The notes below the pieces were generated by a model. That model was not told the origin of the DNA and did not search any database. It was given only the letters and a program-made list of their open reading frames with translations. A DNA stretch of 64,000 bases from Candidatus Saccharimonadota bacterium (lineage in GTDB: Bacteria; Patescibacteriota; Saccharimonadia; Saccharimonadales; Saccharimonadaceae): NCBI GenBank assembly GCA_015655045.1, contig JAATFU010000007.1, forward strand, positions 124,001 to 188,000, given 5' to 3'. Of the stretch, positions 36,778 to 45,808 are shown one piece after another. The number at the start of each line of letters is the position of its first letter. Positions within the stretch are counted from its first letter, which is position 1. Both the position numbers and the translations under genes were made by a program.

Positions 36778-37346
36778 TGAAAGATTCACTAACTATTGCC
36801 GTACTTGCCGGTACAACGCGCGAACAGAGACAATCAATTCGCGCTGCTCGTTACATCGCGCAATTCGGTAGCCAGTTGACGGGCATTGATATTATCTTTG
36901 TTGACCCTATGGAGTTTCACTTTGCCGGAGATGGTAATGACCCCGAAGGCAAAGACTCCCGCTATACCGATATTACATCTCGGGCGGATGCTTTCTTTAT
37001 CGTCTCGCCCGAATATAACCATAGCTTCCCCGGAAGCTTGAAGCGCATGCTCGATAGTGAACTTGAGAACTATATCCACAAACCGGTCGCTCTGGCTGGA
37101 GCAAGTAATGGCAATTGGGGTGGTGTCCGAGCTGTCGAAGCACTCGTAACAACTGTTCGTGAAATGGGGCTCGTCGCTACCTTCACAAGCCCGTACTTTC
37201 CGCGCGTCCAAGATAGCTTTGATGACCATGATCAGCCTCGTACCGAGCAAAAAGAACGCATTGATCGGAGTATTCAATCAGCCTACGATGAATTAATTTG
37301 GATGGCCAAAGCCCTCAAAGCTGCCCGAATGGATACAGCAAGTTGA
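36778..37346 (+). CDS. NAD(P)H-dependent FMN reductase/flavodoxin-like oxidoreductase
   Basis: FIVSPEYNHSFPGSLKRMLDSE. Confidence 0.9.
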
Positions 37347-37506
37347 ACGTGAAGCATGTCTCAGATTAATATAAGAAAGTTAAGAATCTTTTCATTGTCA
37401 AACTTTTAGCAAGATGCTACAGTAAATAAAAATACAAAAGTGAGAGTTGTATATCTATTATTATTGAAGTCGACTGGTGGTGGTCGAAAAGAGGAAGTCC
37501 ACGCAC

Positions 37507-39780
37507 ATGAAGACAATTGGGAAGAAATTATACCAACGAACAAGCAATGTTGCATTAGCATTTATTTTAACCGTAAGTAGTTTAAGTACAGTTGCACCGA
37601 CTTTCTTCTCCCAGGTGGCTCACGCAGACACGACCTCCTCATCCATCGTCACCACCGCGGCGACACCAAATGGCTGGAGCTCAACCGGCGCCACTGGTGC
37701 AGAGACCCGTAATGGCTCAACGGTAAGTTACGTCACCGACGCCACTGAACATACTCTTGGAAACGGTGCGCTCCACATCACAACAAGCGCCGACACAACT
37801 ACAAAGGCCCAGTTTATGAAACTAGGCAACTCTCTCCCACTCGCAAGTATTACCGGTTCCCTCGGTTACTCAACCAAACAAAATTCGGCTTCGTTTGTTG
37901 GTGGGGACGCCTCATATCAGATTCAGGTCTACCTTAATCCAGATGGCGCCAATACGAATAGTGGCTATGCTACTCTCGGTTATGAGCCTTACGTCAACGC
38001 AGGTACCGATGCAATCCACCAAGGCGTGTGGCAGAACTGGTCGATGAGTGACACAACTGGACAATTCTATTCAAGCAAGACTATTGTAGGAAATAACGGT
38101 GGCGTAAGTGCAAGCCAAGGTTCAAGCACGTATACGCTTGGTCAAATAAAGACTATGTTTCCGCATGCAGTCGTCATTGCCTACGGTCTCAACGTTGGTG
38201 GTAATAATCCAAACTACGATGTCGAGGTAGATAATTTTACCTTTAATGGCACGGCATACAACTTCGAACCAGTACTTATTTCTACTCCTACGAATTTGGC
38301 ACCCACAACGAATACATATACAAACAATGTCAACTTTAATAACACCTGGTCGGCCGTAAGTGGTGCCGTCGCGTATGAATACCAAACATCCAATGTACTT
38401 GCAAATAGCAGTACGCTCGGATCTATCATTTATCACGATTCATCGGACTTGAATGCAAACAACTACGACCTAACCTCGTCAACGGTTGTCGTACGCCACA
38501 ATAACCAAACCCCCCAGGGGACATACTATTGGCAAGTACGCGCCATTGACAGTAATGGAGTAGGGAGTAATTGGAGTAGCATTCGCAAAGTAACGGTCGA
38601 TACGACCGCACCAGCTCCCCAGATAGTTAGTTCTGCACTAGTATCAGGCGTGACTCCCATTAAGGTTCAGACAAATGATACAAACATTAATTATAGCTAC
38701 ATTGAAATCAACAAAAACGGTGCATGGAAGGCCGCAACAACTGTAAACGGCGCCAACCCGGTGTGGAACTTTGATACCACCACTCTTCCCGATGGGCTCT
38801 ATACAATTAAAGTTGATTCAGTCGACCTTGCTGGAAATGGCAAAGAAGTAACGTATAACTTTACAATCGATAATCACGCGCCCATCCTGCATCCCAACAT
38901 TACAAATGGCACAGTCAGTGGCACACAGACAATCACACTACTAATCGATGAGCCGCACCTCAAAGCTTCAAATATTCGTATCCTTGATATGCAAGGCGCT
39001 ATTGTGAGCGTCAATGGAGTTAATCAAGGTGCCTATAACGGAGTTGGCACAGGTAATCCATTGACCTACACCTGGAATACAAAGACTATTCCAGATGGAA
39101 CATATAAAATATCTTATAGTGCAATAGACACTACCGATCACAGCGCTAGTGCACTATATAGTGTCGTAGTGGATAACACACCCCCTGCGCTTACAATTAA
39201 TTCGCCAACTCAGCAGACCATTAGCGGAACAACCAGTAGTTTAACTGATCGTATTACAATTACTGATGCAGCCGGCCGGCTAGTAGGTACCGCAACGGTG
39301 GAGCCTACACAAAATGCAAATGGCTCATTTAATTGGACTTTTACCCTTCCGACCCAAATTACAGCAGCCTCGACTACTTTTAGCGTCACGAGTGTGGATA
39401 CTGCAAATAACCCCGCTACCCAGCAGGTGACTATAACCACTCCAGCTCCTGATCTCACCCAGCCGCCTGCCGGAGGCCCTAAGGTCCCACAGGGCGCAGC
39501 ACCAAAAACCGCTCCAGCTACACCTAGTACCGCTACTGGCACCGCAGACACAGACACGACAGATGCAGCCGTTTTAGGCGAGACAACTACCACGCCAAAT
39601 TCAGCTCCAGCTACACAAGATACTGGTTCTTCAGATAATCCAGCCGCAATCCTTGGTGATGCCACCACAAAGAATACCGGCATCGCCTGGTACTGGTGGA
39701 TTATCATTGCCGCCGCCGTTATTGCAATTCTCTGGTGTATTATTGCCGCCGCACGACGTCACGGACAAGAAAAAGTCTAA
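37507..39780 (+). CDS. Large surface protein with signal peptide, Ig/Fn3-like domains and C-terminal TM
   Basis: Signal peptide MKTIGKKLYQRTSNVALAFILTVSSLSTVAPTFFSQVAHAD; repeated VDNTxPxL modules; C-terminal WYWWIIIAAAVIAILWCIIAAARRHGQEKV. Confidence 0.8.
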   Translation: MKTIGKKLYQRTSNVALAFILTVSSLSTVAPTFFSQVAHADTTSSSIVTTAATPNGWSSTGATGAETRNGSTVSYVTDATEHTLGNGALHITTSADTTTKAQFMKLGNSLPLASITGSLGYSTKQNSASFVGGDASYQIQVYLNPDGANTNSGYATLGYEPYVNAGTDAIHQGVWQNWSMSDTTGQFYSSKTIVGNNGGVSASQGSSTYTLGQIKTMFPHAVVIAYGLNVGGNNPNYDVEVDNFTFNGTAYNFEPVLISTPTNLAPTTNTYTNNVNFNNTWSAVSGAVAYEYQTSNVLANSSTLGSIIYHDSSDLNANNYDLTSSTVVVRHNNQTPQGTYYWQVRAIDSNGVGSNWSSIRKVTVDTTAPAPQIVSSALVSGVTPIKVQTNDTNINYSYIEINKNGAWKAATTVNGANPVWNFDTTTLPDGLYTIKVDSVDLAGNGKEVTYNFTIDNHAPILHPNITNGTVSGTQTITLLIDEPHLKASNIRILDMQGAIVSVNGVNQGAYNGVGTGNPLTYTWNTKTIPDGTYKISYSAIDTTDHSASALYSVVVDNTPPALTINSPTQQTISGTTSSLTDRITITDAAGRLVGTATVEPTQNANGSFNWTFTLPTQITAASTTFSVTSVDTANNPATQQVTITTPAPDLTQPPAGGPKVPQGAAPKTAPATPSTATGTADTDTTDAAVLGETTTTPNSAPATQDTGSSDNPAAILGDATTKNTGIAWYWWIIIAAAVIAILWCIIAAARRHGQEKV

Positions 39781-39807
39781 GTTCATACATATGACCTAAG
39801 GGCACCC

Positions 39808-39833
39808 ATAGGCTTCATGCGTGAAGCCTATGT
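39808..39833 (+). terminator. Hairpin terminator
   Basis: CATAGGCTTCatgcGTGAAGCCTATG. Confidence 0.65.
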
Positions 39834-39865
39834 TTATTGCCAGAAGATGCTATACTTTAGATATT

Positions 39866-40777
39866 GTGACGACAAAAACCAAAAGAATCACTAAAAAGAC
39901 CGTTAGCCAACACGCAAAACATCTCTTGGTTCCCCATAAAGGCAACCAATACCATCCGCATCTTATTCGGGGTAAAGGGATTAGTATTATGGTTGCGGCC
40001 ATTATTATTAGCCAACTTGGCTATAATATGCTCGTTCACGGGAACATGTCAGTACTAGGTCGAACCACTACAACAACGGTAGATGGTCTGTTAGCGCAAA
40101 CAAATGAAGCGCGTCAGGCAGCCTCTCTACCACCCTTAACGCTTAACCCGAAGCTTGATCAAGCGGCATACGAAAAGGCACACGACATGCTCCAGAACAA
40201 TTACTGGGCACACGTTTCACCCACCGGCGTCCAACCATGGTCCTGGATTACGTCGGTAGGCTATAACTATAGTGCGGCTGGCGAAAATCTCGCAAAAAAT
40301 TATGACTCATCAAAAGATACGCTTGACGCATGGCTTGCATCGCCTAGCCACCGTGCAAACATCCTCAACACTCACTATACAGAGGTTGGCTTCGCGGTCG
40401 TCGATGGTAATCTCGACGGAAAAGACACCTCACTGGTTGTGGCATATTACGCCCAGCCAGCTCAGCCCTCGGTCCTTGGCGCAAACACCCCATCCACATC
40501 TGCAGCTAACTTCAGTCAACCTGCAGTTCATAGTAATAATCCTTTAACTTACCTCGGCACAATTGTTCAATCGCTTAATCCAGCAACGGTCGGAAGCCTC
40601 GCCCTTCTTACTATTGCGTTTGGGGTTGCACTCGTCACTTATCACTATCGTCGTATGTTACCAAAGAAGCTTCGCTACACCTGGAAGGCCCACCATGCAG
40701 CCTACAAAGCAGGTGGCTTTGCGGTACTCGCTATAATGATAGTATCTCTCGGTGTAATATCAACTGGTCAGATTTAA
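39866..40777 (+). CDS. CAP/SCP-domain membrane protein
   Basis: NEARQAASLPPLTLNPKLDQAAYEKAHDML..YWAHVSPTGVQPWSWITSVGYNYSAAGENLAKNY; GTG start after TATACT-N9. Confidence 0.88.
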   Translation: MTTKTKRITKKTVSQHAKHLLVPHKGNQYHPHLIRGKGISIMVAAIIISQLGYNMLVHGNMSVLGRTTTTTVDGLLAQTNEARQAASLPPLTLNPKLDQAAYEKAHDMLQNNYWAHVSPTGVQPWSWITSVGYNYSAAGENLAKNYDSSKDTLDAWLASPSHRANILNTHYTEVGFAVVDGNLDGKDTSLVVAYYAQPAQPSVLGANTPSTSAANFSQPAVHSNNPLTYLGTIVQSLNPATVGSLALLTIAFGVALVTYHYRRMLPKKLRYTWKAHHAAYKAGGFAVLAIMIVSLGVISTGQI

Positions 40778-40915
40778 CCTCCAGCTATTGCATATTTTAA
40801 AAGAAAATGTCATACTAATCGTGTCTTAGATCCACTGAGTTTGTCGAAAGACGAATGTACGTGTTGATCAGAAGTACATATTCAGATACGCACAACCGAC
40901 AGAGAGCAGAACGAA

Positions 40916-41278
40916 ATGTCAACGCTACACAATCCTTTAGCTATTGAGGATGATGGTATGAAAGTTTTAATCCAAAGCGGGGTCATCGGACGACCGGCGC
41001 GGTTTCGCTTTCGTGAAGCAAGCGGGCTGCTCCACAACCTCACCGTTGCTTACAAAGGCAACGACGTATCCGCCGTGAAACCGCAAAAGGGTACCCATGC
41101 ATACGTCATTCTCAAAGATGACTCCCTGTTCTACGTCGCAAGTCCTCAGGCATGGACACGCTTTATAAACACCAAGCCACTTGAGGATGTAAGAAGCATT
41201 AAGCATCTTACTGACGACGAGCACAGGCAAGTCATGTCCAGCATTCATCGAACACCTGTACCAGAATCTCGGTGGTAG
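40916..41278 (+). CDS. Hypothetical protein (120 aa), GC-rich
   Basis: ORF followed by GC-rich hairpin. Confidence 0.55.
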   Translation: MSTLHNPLAIEDDGMKVLIQSGVIGRPARFRFREASGLLHNLTVAYKGNDVSAVKPQKGTHAYVILKDDSLFYVASPQAWTRFINTKPLEDVRSIKHLTDDEHRQVMSSIHRTPVPESRW

Positions 41279-41423
41279 TAACCGCGGGGAGGTAGGGATG
41301 CATCTATTCGCACCCCGCCTCCCCAAAGCTACTCTCTTTTGGAATAGGTATCTCTATCGCCACTGCCTTCGGGCAGTGGTTTTCCAATTCTCCGTGTTAT
41401 ACTAAGCGGGAACATTAAACAAT

Positions 41424-41526
41424 TCGTATCAAGAGTGCAGCGAGAGAACTAGCTCAATGACCTGCCGGCAACCAGCATTCTTTGTAATGGTGCCTCCTCT
41501 AGCCCCGCGCGGGGAAAGATAAGTCA
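41424..41526 (+). promoter_or_regulatory. SAM-clan riboswitch (SAM-I / SAM-I/IV type)
   Basis: TATCAAGAG...GAGAGAACTAGCTCAATGACCTGCCGGCAACC...GGTGC..TCC...GATAAG upstream of metK. Confidence 0.88.
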
Positions 41527-41581
41527 TCTTATTCACTTCTGTATGCGTCGAGGCATGATACGCAGTAAAGGAGTTATTTTT

Positions 41582-42547
41582 ATGTCAATCTATAAAACAG
41601 CCGAGAGTGTCTCGCCGCGACATCCCGATAAAATATGTGATCAAATATCCGACGCACTCCTTGATGCGCACCTGGCTCAAGACCCTGAGGCTCGCGTCGC
41701 GATTGACGTCGCCGGAGGTCACGGTATTGTCTTTATCACCGGGGAGGTAACCTCACAGGCAACTGCCATTGATATTAAGGCCATCGTAACCCGCCTGGCG
41801 GGAGAAGTAGAGATCATTGAACATATCGCTTTGCAAAGTCCCGAGATTGCAAACGGAGTGGATACGGGCGGTGCAGGGGATCAAGGCATTATGGTTGGCT
41901 ACGCGACCGACGAGACACCAGAGTTACTACCTCGGGAAACTGTTCTCGCCCGTCAACTGAATCAATACCTCTACGACATATGGCCTTACGACGGAAAAAC
42001 TCAAGTGACACTAAGAGGTGCCGATATTGTATCTGTAGTGGCAAGCTTTCAGCACGCCCCCCATGATGAGCTATACCAAGCCGTGAGAACATGGCTTGGT
42101 CAAGTCGATGCTACCTCAAAGGCTGAACTTCATATTAACCCAGCGGGCGATTGGCAAGTTGGTGGCTTTGCAGCTGATGCGGGTCTAACTGGTCGTAAGC
42201 TCATCGTCGATAGCTATGGCCCACGTATCCCTATTGGCGGAGGCGCCTTTAGCGGTAAAGATTCAAGCAAAGTAGATCGATCAGCTGCCTACATGGCCCG
42301 CAAGATTGCCATCGAATATCTCCATAATCGACAGGCACACGAAGTGTTTGTGTATTTAGCCTATGCAATTGGCTACGACCAACCACTCCAAGCAACCGTT
42401 GTGCTTGATGGCAAAGAAGAGCAAGTGATAGGCTACGATTTATCACCAAAAGGAATCAGTACATTCCTTAATCTCAAGCAGCCGATCTATGAGCAAACAG
42501 CCCGATATGGGCACTTTGGGCATCAGACATTTAGCTGGGAAAAGTAA
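41582..42547 (+). CDS. metK: S-adenosylmethionine synthetase, compact (~321 aa)
   Basis: ESVSPRHPDKICDQISDALLDA..., GAGDQGIMVGYA, GGGAFSGKDSSKVDRSAAY; SD aaggag. Confidence 0.95.
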   Translation: MSIYKTAESVSPRHPDKICDQISDALLDAHLAQDPEARVAIDVAGGHGIVFITGEVTSQATAIDIKAIVTRLAGEVEIIEHIALQSPEIANGVDTGGAGDQGIMVGYATDETPELLPRETVLARQLNQYLYDIWPYDGKTQVTLRGADIVSVVASFQHAPHDELYQAVRTWLGQVDATSKAELHINPAGDWQVGGFAADAGLTGRKLIVDSYGPRIPIGGGAFSGKDSSKVDRSAAYMARKIAIEYLHNRQAHEVFVYLAYAIGYDQPLQATVVLDGKEEQVIGYDLSPKGISTFLNLKQPIYEQTARYGHFGHQTFSWEK

Positions 42548-42568
42548 CGCATTTTGAAGGTTAGTCGG

Positions 42569-42994
42569 CTACTCTTGAATAGGTGTTCGCACTGTATGAA
42601 CATCATCATCTTCGATGACGTTGCGGCTTAGCGTGTCAGATGTACATAAGGTAACGAGGTATTGTACGCCGGCTCGTCCCGCTTGCATTCGAAGGGGACG
42701 ATGGCAGGTCGTGGTCAGCTCTTCGAGTGCGTCCATACTGTCTGTAATAACTTCATCAAGTACATTGAGATCTCGCGCAGCAGTCTTACGCATCAGTGCG
42801 GCTGCATCTTCTGAACTATACCCCTCGGGGAGTACTCCTCTCAGTTTAAGTACAACGGCACATGCATCAAAGCCATTTTGAATTGCACCCTGTTCTATTG
42901 CAGCCTTAGCGATGGTTGCTCTCTCAATAGTAGCTTTCTCGTGCATCACCCGTGGGCAATTTTCGCATACGTTTAGTTTGGGTGCGTCGATCAT
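42569..42994 (-). CDS. Hypothetical protein (141 aa)
   Basis: ORF, convergent with metK. Confidence 0.5.
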   Translation of the reverse strand: MIDAPKLNVCENCPRVMHEKATIERATIAKAAIEQGAIQNGFDACAVVLKLRGVLPEGYSSEDAAALMRKTAARDLNVLDEVITDSMDALEELTTTCHRPLRMQAGRAGVQYLVTLCTSDTLSRNVIEDDDVHTVRTPIQE

Positions 42995-43181
42995 AATTTA
43001 CCTACTATAACATATACTGGTACATATTGGACACTTTTTTTCAAATTTCCATACCGGATGAGATAATGCTTGAGCACTACTTAATACCACGCCAATAGAT
43101 ATCCAACAGGTGCTATAAAAAGTGTATTTGACAGGCTATACCCCGCGCCGTATGCTAGGGCTATATACATAAGGAGTTTCT

Positions 43182-43418
43182 ATGAAAAAAACATTACTGT
43201 TCCTCTCGAAGCACAAGAATACGGTTGTCCGTGGCGAACTTGCCCGTGCACATATAATGATCGGCTTGCTTGCTCTTGTCGTCGTTACCTTACTCGCCCT
43301 CGGTAATGTTGATAATTTAGTGTTTGATCCCGTTCTTAGTAGTATTGCGGCTGCCCTTCTTGTTATTGTGGCAATTATCTCGTTTGGCGTAGCATGCGCC
43401 CTGTTGCGTCGTAAGTAG
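43182..43418 (+). CDS. Small two-TM hypothetical protein
   Basis: Two hydrophobic segments; SD aaggag. Confidence 0.6.
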   Translation: MKKTLLFLSKHKNTVVRGELARAHIMIGLLALVVVTLLALGNVDNLVFDPVLSSIAAALLVIVAIISFGVACALLRRK

Positions 43419-43463
43419 TGCGGAGTTAGAGCCATCACGATCGACCCCCAGCTCCAAACAACA

Positions 43464-44033
43464 TTGGCTGTCAGTGCTGCCGACGCCGCTCAACGTCTCT
43501 TGGGCTGCATCCTTGAACGTACCATGCATGATGGACGCGTGGTCCGAGTTAAGATAGTCGAAACAGAAGCATATGATCAAACGGACGCGGCAAGCCATAG
43601 CTACACCGGCCGAACTCCCCGAACAGATGTCATGTTCAGTAAGCCAGGGCACTTATACGTTTATTTTACCTATGGCATGCACTATTGTTGCAACATTGTT
43701 GTCGGTCCACCCGGTTACGGCGCCGCTGTGCTGATTCGCGCCGTTGAACCACTCGATGGAGTAGAGATACTTGAATCGTATCGTCCCCGTCGTGGTATTG
43801 AACTCACAAATGGCCCCGCAAAGCTGTGTCAGGCACTCGCCATTACCACAGCCCTCAATGGCCATGACGTACGCCAACCACCCCTGCGTCTTGTGTTACA
43901 GCCAGTCTATGCCCCCGCGGAGATTACGCAAACTACTCGTGTTGGTATTAAGAAAGCTCCCTTAACTCCGTGGCGTTTTTACATTACCTCAAGTCCGTAT
44001 GTCTCTCGAAAGGACGAATCTTCTACGGTATAA
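43464..44033 (+). CDS. 3-methyladenine DNA glycosylase (AAG/MPG family)
   Basis: AAQRLLGCIL..., IVETEAYDQTDAASHSYTGRTPRTDVMFSKPGHLYVYFTYGMHYCCNIV. Confidence 0.92.
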   Translation: MAVSAADAAQRLLGCILERTMHDGRVVRVKIVETEAYDQTDAASHSYTGRTPRTDVMFSKPGHLYVYFTYGMHYCCNIVVGPPGYGAAVLIRAVEPLDGVEILESYRPRRGIELTNGPAKLCQALAITTALNGHDVRQPPLRLVLQPVYAPAEITQTTRVGIKKAPLTPWRFYITSSPYVSRKDESSTV

Positions 44034-44075
44034 TGATATATAGATACTAGCTGATAATGCCACAAGGAGAAGTAT

Positions 44076-44396
44076 ATGAATATTTCACAACTACAGGCGA
44101 CTATCCAAGACTTACGAAATCAAGTTAACGCAAAACATCAAGAGGCGAGTGACGCACGGCAAAGTGCTTCGGATGCAGCGGGCGAGGGGGATACACAAAA
44201 AGCTTCTCAAGAAACCGCTCGGGCTGCAACCATCGAGCAAACTGCTCTCAGCTTAGAGCGACAAGCAACTAAATATGAAAGTCAGGCAGCCGATCTCGAA
44301 CAGCGAGCCCAAACAATCGAATCCGAACAAGCTAACATTCAAGCTCGTCTCAATACGCTCGAGCAACAGAAACAGGCGCTTCGGGGAGACTCCTAG
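44076..44396 (+). CDS. Coiled-coil hypothetical protein
   Basis: Heptad-like Q/E/A-rich sequence; SD aaggag. Confidence 0.6.
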   Translation: MNISQLQATIQDLRNQVNAKHQEASDARQSASDAAGEGDTQKASQETARAATIEQTALSLERQATKYESQAADLEQRAQTIESEQANIQARLNTLEQQKQALRGDS

Positions 44397-44457
44397 CAAG
44401 GGAGCGTAGCAGAGATTAATATAGGTATTTCATCATCGTTTTGCTATACTGTCATAT

Positions 44458-45072
44458 ATGAGAACGCTTAGTCTTAACAAGCCACATCTTATTATTATGG
44501 CTGGTATCCCGGGTTCGGGGAAAAGCTTTTTTGCCGAGAATTTTTCCGACACCTTTAATGCTCCTATTATTAGCTTTTCAAACCTTCAAGCCGATTTATT
44601 TAACACTCCTAGTTTTAGTCGAGAAGAGACCGCTATTATTAGCAGAGTGGCTCGTCGTTTCCTCGGTGAGCTTTTAAAAACAAAACAAACTATTATCTAC
44701 GACGGGGAAGCGGCACAACGAACTGACCGTACGATGCTTGCCAAACAGGCCCATGCAGCCGGGTATGAGACCTTGCTTGTGTGGGTACAGACCGACCCCA
44801 CAACCGCTCGACTTCGTTCAACCAAGCCTTCAAAACGAGTCAGTACACCACGCTTAACTCGGGAACAGTTCGAAGCTGGCCTGAAGCGTTTTAGTGCGCC
44901 ACACCCCACTGAGTCTCCGGTTGTCATTAGCGGCAAACATACCTATGCAAGTCAGCTTAAGACGGTTCTCCATCATTTGGTCGAACCTCGGGTTGCGTCC
45001 GAGGCCTCCCAGCCTCCTGTCTTGCCAGCGCGCCCCACTACCCCTCCGGGTAGATCGATACTAATCCGTTAG
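44458..45072 (+). CDS. P-loop kinase-like ATPase
   Basis: LIIMAGIPGSGKSFFAENF Walker A. Confidence 0.8.
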   Translation: MRTLSLNKPHLIIMAGIPGSGKSFFAENFSDTFNAPIISFSNLQADLFNTPSFSREETAIISRVARRFLGELLKTKQTIIYDGEAAQRTDRTMLAKQAHAAGYETLLVWVQTDPTTARLRSTKPSKRVSTPRLTREQFEAGLKRFSAPHPTESPVVISGKHTYASQLKTVLHHLVEPRVASEASQPPVLPARPTTPPGRSILIR

Positions 45073-45080
45073 GAGATCTC

Positions 45081-45776
45081 ATGCCAATAATTCACGATGA
45101 CGAGTTTGGCAAGATCACCATCCGTCGCAGTCCACGTGCTTCGCAAGTTCGAGTTCGCGTGGCACCCGATGGCACATTACGGGCTTCACTGCCTCTCTAT
45201 GCTCCCACCTTTCTTGTGAAACGATTGCTAAAAACCTCAAGAGAGGAATTACGAGCAATTCTAGCCCAAGCTCAACCAACCGAACAATATAGCGATGGTA
45301 TGCGCATTGGGAAGAGTCATAGTCTCATTGTCCGCCCCTCTAGCCTTAATCAGGTACGCGTCTCACGACACGGCCAACAGCTGATAGTTGAGCTACCGAC
45401 TCATTACCAGTTAAATGATCCGCTGGTCGCTCGTACTATTCGTGACCAGGTGATTAGTGCCCTCCGGCTTGAGGCCAAGAGCTACTTGCCAAAACGGCTT
45501 GATTTTCTTGCTCAGAAGCTCGGCTTTACCTACGAGAGAGTGCGCTTTTCTCATGCGAGTGGCCGGTGGGGGAGCTGCAGTAGTAGCGGTACCATTAGCC
45601 TCAACATAGCTCTAATGAAGTTGCCATTTGAGTTAATTGATTATGTCATTATTCACGAACTCAGCCACACTCAGCATATGAACCATAGCACTAGCTTTTG
45701 GGAGCTTGTGCAACAAGGTGATCCTGACTATCGACTCCATCGTCGTATGCTGAAAGCTGAAAATCCTTCTATATAA
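45081..45776 (+). CDS. YgjP/DUF45-type metallopeptidase
   Basis: VIIHELSHTQHMNHSTSFW (HExxH-like HELSH), RWGSCSSSGTISLN. Confidence 0.88.
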   Translation: MPIIHDDEFGKITIRRSPRASQVRVRVAPDGTLRASLPLYAPTFLVKRLLKTSREELRAILAQAQPTEQYSDGMRIGKSHSLIVRPSSLNQVRVSRHGQQLIVELPTHYQLNDPLVARTIRDQVISALRLEAKSYLPKRLDFLAQKLGFTYERVRFSHASGRWGSCSSSGTISLNIALMKLPFELIDYVIIHELSHTQHMNHSTSFWELVQQGDPDYRLHRRMLKAENPSI

Positions 45777-45808
45777 TTAACGCCGTAAGCTGTATACTTA
45801 AGCATAAG

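Noticed and set aside
39210-39707. 165-aa minus ORF opposite the surface protein
   Set aside because: Antisense shadow ORF of a low-complexity Ala/Thr/Pro-rich region.
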